From: JAGTVG01 sp965365275
Lineage (GTDB): Bacteria > Bacteroidota > Bacteroidia > Cytophagales > Cyclobacteriaceae
Reading direction: 5' to 3'
DNA: 31,410 nucleotides
Assembly (NCBI GenBank): GCA_965365275.1
Contig: CBDUBA010000044.1
Span: 1 to 31,410, forward strand
Shown here: one piece after another, positions 8,601 to 15,936 of the stretch
Layout of the letters: each line of letters starts with the position of its first letter
Numbering within the stretch: the stretch's first letter is position 1
Made by a program: the position numbers and the translations under genes
The notes under the pieces: generated by a model
The model's database searches: none
What the model saw: only the letters and a program-made list of their open reading frames with translations
Told to the model about the DNA's origin: nothing

Positions 8601-8983
8601 CCGTCTCCAAGATATTGTGCCACATGACCACCATTTTTCCGGATCACATGCTCAGCTACCCGATGGTAATTCGTTATGACCGACCGGTAATCCTCAGGAT
8701 CAAGTTGCTCAGAAAGTGGCGTGGAACCAACCAGGTCACAGAAAAGAATAGTCAACTGTCTTCTTTCAGCTTCTTTACTTCCTTTTGCAAAATCCTTTCT
8801 ACTCTCTCCCTTGATGTTGGCTTGTTCTTGAATCAGGTTATTCCCACACTGGTGGCAAAATTTTGCCTCTGGATTGTTTTCTGTTCCACAGTGTGTACAG
8901 GTAAGCGAAAGTCTGGTTCCACAACCGGAACAAAATTTTGCTTCAATTGGGTTTTTATGTCGACAACTTGGGCAGGTTTTCAT
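5663..8983 (-). CDS. double zinc ribbon - class III adenylate/guanylate cyclase - AAA ATPase - TPR signalling protein
   Basis: The 1106-residue cytosolic protein opens with two zinc ribbons: Cys4/7/18/21 and Cys29/32/43/46. A class III nucleotidyl cyclase domain follows (about 73-250). Both metal aspartates are present, Asp83 in FCDLVGST and Asp127 in YLGDGLL, together with the VNIAAR motif that supplies the transition-state Asn and Arg, so it should be catalytically competent. Next is a STAND/AAA-type ATPase with Walker A at 296-303 (GEAGIGKS) and Walker B near 422-428 (LLFVWED). About 400 residues of TPR-like helices follow to the C-terminus. The ATPase-TPR part presumably senses a partner or ligand and gates cyclase activity. 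Whether the product is cAMP or cGMP cannot be told. The gene stands alone, 361 bp from the preceding gene. Confidence 0.93.
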   Translation of the reverse strand: MKTCPSCRHKNPIEAKFCSGCGTRLSLTCTHCGTENNPEAKFCHQCGNNLIQEQANIKGESRKDFAKGSKEAERRQLTILFCDLVGSTPLSEQLDPEDYRSVITNYHRVAEHVIRKNGGHVAQYLGDGLLVYFGYPEGLEDAPRAGVRTGLDILKAMAESNRQWKAEGKTEVNVRIGIHTGLVVVDDHLALGEAVNIAARLEGLAPENGIVMSPQVHKLVYGWFEVKSIGKHPLKGISEHMEIFQVLHESDAITRLDVAKKRGLSPLVGRNNEINILTDLWERTKNGINNTVVLHGEAGIGKSRLVDTMEALIENDMNSKLAIARSSAYQQNSAFYPIIEMIEKNFLDLGVRDTSEDKIERLEKLLIELKFDLKTFLPLLAEFLSIPSEKYPWLVMSPFAKRQKIMECITQLILAKAELQPLLFVWEDLQWTDASSLEWLKHFITQTNGKNLLTLCTTRPGFKTEWQKGSDITTINLQRLSPDDMMEICHHQSNGKSLPDDILDQIAEKTEGVPLFIEEITKTIMESGLLIEKEDGFELTGSIGSLSIPSTLQDSLLARLDRLDEVKEIVQVGSVLGREFSADMLHAMVPHHSENLEDSLYKLIDLEILYQEGNDQEKVYQFKHALIQDAAYESLLKRKRQQLHNRVADVLENQFKDITGIQPELVAHHYTEAGKPLQAIPLWLKAGQMASQKNAAQEAIAHLEKGLALLHHVQSETDRNNLELDFRLTLGGTFVVSHGFPHPKVKETFDQAREIAQKIDVNPKLALILLNLLSYYFNTEDYKSMRKISDYIWPLTRDPENGYWFELVVNQLTDGAIIKGEFEKANKGFSRVIDLFNPDLPFPWELAPSGYIQIGAKAWQMLCLQIMGYMDQAKKLSDQHLAYAKDHKDSMTLYHIYTFPAIYSLYSMEWQAAERVMQEYLPIVRKFGDPIFTLTAEVYYYIAKAFQGDQASFDTAVQLINICFDIGFKAFAVSMAPFIAELFHRIGDQESALDWIKKILDHIKKTGSCMNIAELYRIKGLSLQALNKPDTEVEENFNQALKLASNQKAKTFELRAAMALAMLWEKQGKTGEAYGLLKGIYDWFKEGHDSADLIEAKKILNEFKKH

Positions 8984-9344
8984 AAAGGCATTTATTTTCT
9001 AAAGTAGTGAAGTTTATAAGTGAAGCTCATTCAGATTAGAATTTGCGTTAATATCTTTCGATTTTGGAATAATATAAAATCCGGAATGTGTTTGTATGCT
9101 CAAAATAAAAAATATTATTAAGCAAAGCAAACATGAGCATTTCCTGGGACTGGCATCACTTTGAATACGGCCTTTCCCAAATTCATTGCCTTCTTTTAAT
9201 CTTTAAAAGGTTTAGCTGGGGACGTACTTAAGACCCTGGTACTTTAAAAAAGAATAAATAGACAGGAATTAGAGTTATTCTGTATACTTTATCTGGCATC
9301 CTTGATCAGAAAAAGGTGTTCATGTTATCATATAAAGAGACCTC
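8984..9344. other. 361-bp intergenic region without a convincing gene
   Basis: This AT-rich gap lies between the cyclase start and the ThuA stop, both on the minus strand, so it should hold the cyclase promoter and the end of the ThuA transcript. Only 30-32 codon frames occur (for example the plus-strand ATG in ACATGAGCATTTCC near 9130), and none has protein-like composition. Two small palindromes are visible: CTTTTAA/TTAAAAG at 9193-9209, and AAGAG/CTCTT just beyond the ThuA stop, which may be a weak terminator. I see no clear promoter match. Confidence 0.5.
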
Positions 9345-10304
9345 TTATTTCTGCAACTCAAATTTCCTTTTTGATGCATTGTTAGCCGTAGGAAAATCAT
9401 CCGGGACAGGCTGCGTTACTTTGCCGGTAGCTGCCCATTCCACACCGCGTGTAAAAGAAATGATGAAGCCAACCCCTTCACAGGAATAATCGTCATGTCC
9501 CAGGGTTGTGTGAAAGACGCGCCCTTCACCATATTCTATTACCATAAGAATTGGTTCATGACGGTCTGTAGGGGCTTTGCCGGACATATCCTTTCCGGTT
9601 GCCAGAATGGTCATATTCTTCGCAGGCCCGCGTAACATGGCGTAACATTCATCTTTGGTGGTCATCCATTGCTCAGGCATTCCCTTTGTTATCGGATGAT
9701 CTGGTTCCCGGATAGTTATCGGAATCTTATGCTGAGGTCCATGTGCACCTGCGCTGCCTTTAGAATCATCCCTTACCAATTCGCCTTCATTGGTATAATA
9801 TACATAGGGCCCATTTTTTTCATTCCTGTCACCCCAGCCGCCCAGGCCTATCATTTCATTGAATCCTATCCATTCCGGCCAGGAATTGTCCGCAGCATGG
9901 ACCACAACCAATCCGCCTCCTTTAATCATATATTTCTCAAGGTTTTTTTGGGTCTTTTCAGGGAGGTCTGCTGCATTCCATCCAAAATTGGAGACAACAA
10001 CATCATAGGCCTCGAAATCCGGAGCAAAATCAGGATCTGCTTTAGGTTGGTCCAGATTCTGGGTTTCTCCAACACCGGCAAGGGGCAAATAATCTTTTTC
10101 CCGTTGGGCATTCCAGGTAAACTGGGTTCGCATGATATCTACCTCAAACAAACCGGTTTCTTCAAGGTATTGCCTCATCATAATCGTTGATTTTGGCCAT
10201 ACTACATGATTATTCTGTCCATCAATGATCAATACTTTTATTTTTGCTTCCACTGTAAATGATAGAATTATCAGAATAAAGGTGATGATTGATGTCTTTT
10301 TCAT
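9345..10304 (-). CDS. exported ThuA-like (trehalose-utilisation family) protein
   Basis: The 319-residue product has a Sec signal (MKKTSIITFILIILSFTVEA) followed by a ThuA-like domain, a class I glutamine-amidotransferase-like fold. Visible family features are KIKVLIIDGQNNHVVWPKS at the start of the domain, 'YDVVVSNFGWNAADLP', GGGLVVVHAADNSW, and the C-terminal VFHTTLGHDDYS block. ThuA was named for trehalose uptake in rhizobia, but most Bacteroidota members are secreted proteins in carbohydrate loci and their reaction is not settled. It is divergently arranged to the ArsR-type regulator with a 297-bp shared upstream region, so the repressor could control it. Confidence 0.9.
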   Translation of the reverse strand: MKKTSIITFILIILSFTVEAKIKVLIIDGQNNHVVWPKSTIMMRQYLEETGLFEVDIMRTQFTWNAQREKDYLPLAGVGETQNLDQPKADPDFAPDFEAYDVVVSNFGWNAADLPEKTQKNLEKYMIKGGGLVVVHAADNSWPEWIGFNEMIGLGGWGDRNEKNGPYVYYTNEGELVRDDSKGSAGAHGPQHKIPITIREPDHPITKGMPEQWMTTKDECYAMLRGPAKNMTILATGKDMSGKAPTDRHEPILMVIEYGEGRVFHTTLGHDDYSCEGVGFIISFTRGVEWAATGKVTQPVPDDFPTANNASKRKFELQK

Positions 10305-10550
10305 AATGGTAATTTAAAAAATTATTGCTCCGTATTATTTTGCCTGTACAGCAGATCTCAATTCGAAAATAATGAATAATCTGTTCCTCTTGAAAAATTC
10401 CCTGTTGATTTTTTTCTGAGTTATGAAATGATCAGTTTTTTATACATGCCACAAGAATATTGGAATTCAATGTATGTTCGGTGTAAAGTCATTTTTCAAC
10501 CACAAATCCCAAAATAAGATAGTTAAATCGCAACCAAAGTAATTAGTTCT

Positions 10551-10593
10551 CGTTATTAATCGTAATAATACGATATTTCGATAAAACGATAAA
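10551..10593 (+). promoter_or_regulatory. probable ArsR-type operator (overlapping palindromes, CGATA repeats)
   Basis: Immediately upstream of the regulator's ATG lie two overlapping inverted repeats: TTATTA-N4-TAATAA (10553-10568) and ATCGTA-N4-TACGAT (10559-10574). They are followed by CGATA at 10571, 10579 and 10587 with an exact 8-bp period. ArsR/SmtB repressors bind AT-rich imperfect palindromes at their own promoters, so this is the likely autoregulatory site. It ends 8 bp before the start codon and would block initiation of transcription or clearance. Confidence 0.6.
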
Positions 10594-10601
10594 TTAAAAT
10601 T

Positions 10602-10922
10602 ATGGGATTAAGTAAAGCGATATTATTTTCAGATGAACAGAACAGGCTGGCAACCCTTGCCAAGGTCTTTGCACATCCGGCAAGGATAGCGATTGTTGAA
10701 TACCTTTTCAAAAATCAAACTTGTGTTGTTAATACCCTGTTGGATGAATTGCCTTTATCGCAGTCTACTATTTCTCAACATCTCAAAGAAATGAAGAACG
10801 CCGGGATCATTAAAGGGGAGGTAGAAGGGACAAATATTTGTTATTGTTTGAATTCTGAAGTGATGCTGGAATTATCAGATAAGTTGAATCAGCTTGTAGG
10901 AGAAATTAAAAATTGTTGCTAA
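10602..10922 (+). CDS. ArsR/SmtB-family winged-helix repressor
   Basis: The 106-residue protein matches the ArsR family in length and layout. It has a helical dimerisation start with LAKVFAHPARIAIVEYL (about 19-35), a helix-turn-helix with LPLSQSTISQHLKEMKNAGI (50-69), and a beta-wing (KGEVEGTNICYCLN). The classical ELCVC arsenic site in the recognition region is absent; the corresponding stretch reads QTCVVN. Cys41, Cys80, Cys82 and a C-terminal Cys105-Cys106 pair could still bind a metal, metalloid or persulfide. Its stop overlaps the next start as TAATG, so both products are made together. No arsenic or metal-export gene is nearby. The inducer is therefore unknown. Confidence 0.9.
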   Translation: MGLSKAILFSDEQNRLATLAKVFAHPARIAIVEYLFKNQTCVVNTLLDELPLSQSTISQHLKEMKNAGIIKGEVEGTNICYCLNSEVMLELSDKLNQLVGEIKNCC

Positions 10923-11557
10923 TGAATATAGTTGCCAATCTTATCGCATCAAATGACCGGTTTTATGAACCAGAAGAAAGAAACGACTCAAAAAATTCTG
11001 AAACGAAGAAAAACAATATCAGGATCAAAAAGGATCTTGAGTCATTCGATTACAGTTTAATCCAGATCATCAGATATTTAAAAGAAATACATAAACTGTC
11101 GGATAAAAAGGGAGGGTTTACCTTAAACTACCTTGTTGAATTGTTCGATAAAGATATACCGGAATACAACAAAAGCCTCTTGCTTAGGAAGATAAATACT
11201 ATAGGATTTGACAAAATGAGGGAAACATTTGAAAGAATCAATATGGAATGTGAAGATTATTTCTGTGAGTCCGAAGATCTTTTCGGGATTTTTAAAAGAC
11301 ATCAATTCAACAAGAAGTTGATAAGCACGGAATCGGAAAAACTTCGACAAGTCATCCAATATATACATATCACTCTGATTCATGTGAATATTTTACATAA
11401 AAAGGGCATATCCGCACCGGCAAGTTTGATCTGTTCCAAAAAGGTTGCTTTTAAAACAGTTGAACCTTTTGTGCAGGAGGTTGAAATACTACTGATGAAT
11501 ATTCTGAACCAACATAAAATAAAAAGACCATCACAGGTTAATGGATCCTCTCTATAA
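10922..11557 (+). CDS. ArsR-coupled helical protein of unknown function
   Basis: I do not recognise this 211-residue product. The ATG at 10922 is preferred over an in-frame TTG at 10913 because it overlaps the repressor's stop codon by one base (TAATG), a standard coupling arrangement. The protein has no signal peptide or membrane segment. It begins with a charged, low-complexity stretch rich in Glu, Asn and Lys (about 12-35). Predominantly helical segments rich in Leu, Ile and Lys follow (LIQIIRYLKEIHKLSDKKGG; QVIQYIHITLIHVNILHKKG), resembling a four-helix or hemerythrin-like bundle without an obvious metal-ligand pattern. Four cysteines are present, two in MECEDYFCESEDLF. The last 20 bp overlap the end of the convergent epimerase gene. 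It is probably a cytosolic partner or effector of the repressor. Confidence 0.75.
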   Translation: MNIVANLIASNDRFYEPEERNDSKNSETKKNNIRIKKDLESFDYSLIQIIRYLKEIHKLSDKKGGFTLNYLVELFDKDIPEYNKSLLLRKINTIGFDKMRETFERINMECEDYFCESEDLFGIFKRHQFNKKLISTESEKLRQVIQYIHITLIHVNILHKKGISAPASLICSKKVAFKTVEPFVQEVEILLMNILNQHKIKRPSQVNGSSL

Positions 11558-12824
11558 CTTCCATTCCCATTCTGCCATTATGATATGGACAGGTCCAATA
11601 ATTGGCTTTATCCCGGCCTGCCGGTTCACCGGATTCTGACACCAGCGCATACCATCCACCATGTTCCTTATCTATAAAATTTTCCTTGATATACTCCCAG
11701 CTTCCAATTGCTGTATTTAAATAAGCTTCATCTTCGGTGATCTCATAAGCATTCAGGTAACCAACAACAGATTCGGCCTGTTCCCACCACGACCTGATGG
11801 TAACAACATGTCCCGTAGAGAGATCCTTTTCTGTCAGCATACTCCCATCCGCCTCTATGCCTTCGCTGGCTGCATCGGCGATCTTTATGCTTAATTTTTC
11901 CACTTCTTCCAAAAGACCAGGATCATTGAGTAACCTGGCTGCTTCCACAATCAGCCAGGCAGCCTCTATATCATGTCCATAGGAGTCAATCTGAGTTGTT
12001 GCATTCCAGTTTCTATCCAGGAAATAAATAAGGTGAAAGGTTTCTTTATCGACTATTTTCTCAATGAATACATTAAGTATATTCCTTAGCCTTTCTGCCA
12101 TGTGTTTTTCCGGCCAAACCCTGTACAGACCAGCATAGGCTTCCACCAGATGAAGATGCGTAATCATTGTTTTTTCATCCTGCGGTGAATTTTCGCCGAT
12201 CAAAAAGTCATGGCTTCGTTCCCAGTTCCTGGTAAAAACTTCAAAATATCCATTCAAGTCCTTATCCAGGGCATGTTTTTCAAGTAATTCAAAGATCTCT
12301 ATGGCAATATCCAGGGCGCTCTGGTCCCCGGTTGCCCGGTAATATTCTGCAAAAGCATATATAAAATAGGATTCCGTTAATGTATGTTTCCGGGTATCTT
12401 TTGGGTCTCCTTCCATGTTTACCGTTCTGTATGCCCCGCCAAATTCCTCATCCAGAAAATGGTCAACAATATAATCTCTAGCATAATTGGCTAAATTCAA
12501 ATAGGTGCTGTCTTTTAAAACCCGGAAAGCGGAAGAGAAAGTCCATAAAATTCTTGCATTTAAAATACCACCTTTGTCAGCCTCAGGATATACTTTTTCC
12601 TTAGCATCTACCCGCCCGTAGAAACCTCCGTTGATTGTGTCCGGTATCGTCGACATCCAGTAGGGTAGAAGATTTTGAGTCAGATCCTCTGATATTTCCT
12701 CTTTAAGCTCAAAAAGTATTGTGTCTGGTTCATTATCCGGGTGCTTACCTGATGTACAGGAAACCAGGGAAAGCATAATAAATACGAGTACTATGTAGAT
12801 ACCAGATTTATTTAGAGAAGACAT
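11538..12824 (-). CDS. lipoprotein AGE-family epimerase (cellobiose 2-epimerase type)
   Basis: The 428-residue protein is an (alpha/alpha)6-barrel of the N-acylglucosamine 2-epimerase superfamily and most resembles cellobiose 2-epimerases, which convert the reducing-end glucose of beta-1,4 disaccharides to mannose. Active-site motifs are NARILWTFS (Arg91), THLHLVEAY (His223/225), SYGHDIEAAWL (His284) and WTCPYHNGRMGME (His415). The N-terminus is a lipoprotein signal with lipobox LVSC (Cys23), so the enzyme is anchored outside the cytoplasm; known cellobiose epimerases are usually cytosolic. It would act on disaccharides in the periplasm or on the surface. Its 3' end overlaps the ArsR-coupled gene, and it diverges from the serine hydrolase gene across 197 bp. 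Another aldose or N-acetylhexosamine substrate remains possible. Confidence 0.9.
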   Translation of the reverse strand: MSSLNKSGIYIVLVFIMLSLVSCTSGKHPDNEPDTILFELKEEISEDLTQNLLPYWMSTIPDTINGGFYGRVDAKEKVYPEADKGGILNARILWTFSSAFRVLKDSTYLNLANYARDYIVDHFLDEEFGGAYRTVNMEGDPKDTRKHTLTESYFIYAFAEYYRATGDQSALDIAIEIFELLEKHALDKDLNGYFEVFTRNWERSHDFLIGENSPQDEKTMITHLHLVEAYAGLYRVWPEKHMAERLRNILNVFIEKIVDKETFHLIYFLDRNWNATTQIDSYGHDIEAAWLIVEAARLLNDPGLLEEVEKLSIKIADAASEGIEADGSMLTEKDLSTGHVVTIRSWWEQAESVVGYLNAYEITEDEAYLNTAIGSWEYIKENFIDKEHGGWYALVSESGEPAGRDKANYWTCPYHNGRMGMEVIERIH

Positions 12825-13021
12825 ATTTGATCATTTAAATTTTTAGTTGCGATAAAAAAAATATTCCATCTGACCAGGTTTGGGATTTAATTTAGCACAT
12901 TAATCATAAAAAATAATTACCCGGTGATAGATTTTAAATAATCAAAAAATTATATGATATTACATGCCGGCTGAATTTCAGGAGATCCTGAAGAAGCGGA
13001 TTTTAATCCTGTCCTAAAGAA

Positions 13022-14551
13022 ATGAACCAAAATATATCTAATATGAATTACAAAATATTATTATCGATATTCTTATCCATGAGCTTGCTGTTTGTTTCCT
13101 GTCAAAGAAGTTCTGATAGCTTACCAGAAAGTTCAGGATCTCCCATACTGGATAAAATGCTGGCACGTGCTGATTCTTTTGAATTGGATACACCTTACAA
13201 ACCGCCCCCAGGAGATACCTTGTCACTTCATGCCTCAGGATTTGCCAAGATCCTATGCTCGGCGGTATTTATAACAGGGCTGGATTTTGAATTTGCGGCT
13301 GAAAATATTGGATATTTTACGGCGCCCTACGAGATCCGGCCTTATCTGTCGGACAGGAAACTGGATATGGAAAACAAAGCGGTTCACATAACCCTTCCCA
13401 ACGGAACAGTACGAACAGCTAAATATTTTGAAGACCAGGGGTGTATCTGTTTGCAGGAAGGATCCAATGAGTTGAATTTTGATCCGGTTGACATTGAGTC
13501 CGGCCTGCCTGATCCTGATACTCAATCCTGGCCGATGGGAGATGACCTGTCTGATATTGAAATTCCGGAGGGTATCAACCTGCAACTCATACAGCAAGCC
13601 ATAGATACGGCATTCAGAAATCCTGCATCGCTTACCGCTGCTTATTTAGTTACCTATAAAAACAAAATTGTGGGAGAAAGATACCGGGAGGGCCTTGGCA
13701 AATATACAAAACTAGAAAGCTGGTCTATGGGGAAAAGTTTAACAGCAACATTAATGGGATTATTAATCAAAAAGGGTACCTATGAACTCCACCAACCCGC
13801 TCCCATTCCTGAATGGCTTGAAAATGAGGATGATCCAAGGGCAAAAATAAGAATATCGGACTTGCTCCATATGTCCAGTGGTTTAAGGTTCAGGGCTCCC
13901 CAGGATCCTGATTTTGACAGGTCAATCGGGTATCCCGATCACATATATGTGTATACCGGAGCGGTGAATACTTTCGAATGGACGGCAAACAGGAATCAGC
14001 AATGGCCTCCCAATACCGTAGGCAGGTACCGGAATTGTGATCCGGTACTGGTCAATTACCTGGTCAGGCTGGGTGTTGAAGGAATGGGAGAGGAATACCT
14101 TAGTTTCCCACAACAAGCCCTGTTCGATAAGATCGGTGTCAGGAATATGGTAATGGAAACAGATCCATATGGTAATTTTTTGTTACAAGGCTATGAATTT
14201 GGCACAGCGAGGGATTGGGCTAGACTGGGAAACCTTTACCTCAATGATGGGGTGTGGATGGGAGAGCGTATATTGCCGGAAGGTTTTGTGGATTTTGTCA
14301 GCACTCTGGCTAAACCATGGATTGATGATGGACGACCAATATATGGAGGATTTTTCTGGATAAATGGGAATCGTGATTTTCCCATCCCTGAGAACGCTTA
14401 TTTTATGGCAGGGGCTGGGGGGCAATATGTGATCATTATTCCAAGTCATGATCTTGTGATCGTGAAATTATCCCATTATAAAGGAGGCAGTATAGGCGCT
14501 GCGGATTTCGCTACGTCACTTAGAATGATCGTGGAGGCCGTTTCGGAGTAA
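13022..14551 (+). CDS. class C beta-lactamase-like serine hydrolase, lipoprotein
   Basis: The C-terminal part (about 185-505) has the fold and motifs of serine hydrolases related to class C beta-lactamases, esterases and D-aminopeptidases. These are the nucleophile motif S235-M-G-K238 in ESWSMGKSL, the tyrosine motif Y336-R-N338, and a glycine-rich GAGGQ (464-468) in place of the usual KTG/HxG. The N-terminal 180 residues are an extra, unrecognised domain. A lipobox (LLFVSC) places the protein in a membrane. The start is uncertain: the ATG at 13043 would give a more compact signal (MNYKILLSIFLSM...). A palindrome TTCAGG-N4-CCTGAA at 12977-12992 lies just upstream. The last 36 bp overlap the convergent transporter. 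The substrate is unknown; antibiotic resistance is not implied. Confidence 0.9.
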   Translation: MNQNISNMNYKILLSIFLSMSLLFVSCQRSSDSLPESSGSPILDKMLARADSFELDTPYKPPPGDTLSLHASGFAKILCSAVFITGLDFEFAAENIGYFTAPYEIRPYLSDRKLDMENKAVHITLPNGTVRTAKYFEDQGCICLQEGSNELNFDPVDIESGLPDPDTQSWPMGDDLSDIEIPEGINLQLIQQAIDTAFRNPASLTAAYLVTYKNKIVGERYREGLGKYTKLESWSMGKSLTATLMGLLIKKGTYELHQPAPIPEWLENEDDPRAKIRISDLLHMSSGLRFRAPQDPDFDRSIGYPDHIYVYTGAVNTFEWTANRNQQWPPNTVGRYRNCDPVLVNYLVRLGVEGMGEEYLSFPQQALFDKIGVRNMVMETDPYGNFLLQGYEFGTARDWARLGNLYLNDGVWMGERILPEGFVDFVSTLAKPWIDDGRPIYGGFFWINGNRDFPIPENAYFMAGAGGQYVIIIPSHDLVIVKLSHYKGGSIGAADFATSLRMIVEAVSE

Positions 14552-15799
14552 CAGGATCAATGTAGCAAGCATCCCGATAAGTGCAAAGCTGGCCAGGAAC
14601 AGGAAATAATTCCGGAATCCGGGAAAACCTGGAGCAGCATCTATGATCCGGCCACCGGCTGAATAGAAAAAGATATCAGGCGTAAATCCTATCACGGAGA
14701 TCAGGCCAACGGCTGTCCCCGTATATCTGCCCCGTACTTTGGTTTCTCCTATAAGGGCAAAATAAACGCCTCTCAATGCATAAACTGCTATAAAAGTAAA
14801 TATCAGATTTGCATAAATGATATTCATATATTTTGGTTCCGGATAGAAAAGCATAAGAAGGATATAGCTCATCAGTGCGCCTGTAAATGCGATCCCGATT
14901 ACCCTTCTGGAAGTGATCCTGTCTGCAATAAATCCCGCAGCTACCGCTGAAAAAGCCCTCAGGTATGAGGCATTTGACATATATCTCGCGGCCAGTACTT
15001 CATCCATACCAAGGATATTAACCGCATAAGTGGTATAGTAGTCAAGCCCTTTATAACCCACATAGGCACAAACAACCACCAGGGCCTGTAACCAGACAGC
15101 CGGATTTCTTAACACATATTTTATACCGGGGAATCTTCCAAATTCACTTTTTTTAGTTTCCAATTTGGAATCCGGTATAAAGAACCACACCATGATAGCA
15201 GCTGCAACGGTAGCCAGGCTGTAAAAGTAAATAACAGTTCGCATGGCAGCAGTTCGATTTTCGAGATTAAAAGCATCAATATCCTCGGGTAGGACGTAAG
15301 CTAACAAGATAACCGCCATTGAGGCAGCTCCTGCACTGGCCAATCCTCTTCCGCCATCCAGCAATCCAAAGGCTTTTCCCTGGGCAAACTCCCCTCCCCA
15401 TTCTCTTGTGGCCCTGATCATGGCCGCCCAAAGCAGTAAAACTGTTGTTATTCCCCAATATCCAAATATCAATGTTAAGCCTGCCTGCCCGGGAAACATC
15501 GCAAAAAATATACCACCAAATGCAGTTGCCACCAATGAAAAGGCGATCAGTTTACGTGCAGAGATCCGGTCTGCGATCATGCCTCCGGGTATATAGGAAA
15601 GCATAGCCATTATGCCATAAACAACAAAGGCATCGCCAAACTCAGCATTGGTCATATTCAATACCTCCAGAAGGGTCGGACGAAAATACCGGGGAATATG
15701 GAAGGGAAGGCTGAAAATCATTTCGCCTGCCAGGATTAGGCAGACAATAACAAGCCATCTTGGAGTGTGTTTTTTTGATTTCAGATCTTCTTCCGGCAT
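14516..15799 (-). CDS. MFS transporter (12 transmembrane segments)
   Basis: This 427-residue integral membrane protein has about 12 hydrophobic helices in two halves. The major-facilitator motif A is visible between helices 2 and 3 (GGMIADRISARK, about 72-83), and a degenerate copy occurs in the second half (GFIADRITSRRVIG). It is probably a proton-coupled or exchange transporter for a small organic solute. The gene is divergent to the GntP-LarA operon across 137 bp and overlaps the serine hydrolase tail to tail, so a sugar, sugar acid or related anion is a fair guess from context. Specificity cannot be read from the sequence. Confidence 0.9.
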   Translation of the reverse strand: MPEEDLKSKKHTPRWLVIVCLILAGEMIFSLPFHIPRYFRPTLLEVLNMTNAEFGDAFVVYGIMAMLSYIPGGMIADRISARKLIAFSLVATAFGGIFFAMFPGQAGLTLIFGYWGITTVLLLWAAMIRATREWGGEFAQGKAFGLLDGGRGLASAGAASMAVILLAYVLPEDIDAFNLENRTAAMRTVIYFYSLATVAAAIMVWFFIPDSKLETKKSEFGRFPGIKYVLRNPAVWLQALVVVCAYVGYKGLDYYTTYAVNILGMDEVLAARYMSNASYLRAFSAVAAGFIADRITSRRVIGIAFTGALMSYILLMLFYPEPKYMNIIYANLIFTFIAVYALRGVYFALIGETKVRGRYTGTAVGLISVIGFTPDIFFYSAGGRIIDAAPGFPGFRNYFLFLASFALIGMLATLILLLRNGLHDHSK

Positions 15800-15884
15800 G
15801 AAGCATGCAATAAAGTTAAAAATCGCCGAAAATCCTAAATATCATATATTACGGGCTAGAGAAATCGAATATCTTATAAATCCG

Positions 15885-15914
15885 TTGATGCGATATTAAT
15901 TTTTAATACTTTTA
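15885..15914 (+). promoter_or_regulatory. candidate Bacteroidota-type promoter of the GntP-LarA operon
   Basis: TTG at 15885-15887 and TACTTTTA at 15907-15914 are separated by exactly 19 bp, matching the Bacteroidota consensus TTTG-N19-21-TAnnTTTG with one mismatch in the -7 box. Transcription would start near 15921, leaving a leader of about 16 nt before the ATG at 15937. Confidence 0.4.
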
Positions 15915-15936
15915 ATTTTATTTATCTTGTCCTATT

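Noticed and set aside
9669..10190. 173-codon plus-strand frame inside the ThuA-like gene
   Set aside because: Antisense shadow; the minus-strand product has clear ThuA motifs.
10602..11557. Arsenic resistance operon
   Set aside because: The repressor lacks the ELCVC site and no arsenate reductase, arsenite exporter or phosphatase gene is nearby.
13022..14551. Antibiotic-resistance beta-lactamase
   Set aside because: Only the serine-hydrolase fold motifs are present with a large extra N-terminal domain; the family is dominated by esterases and peptidases.
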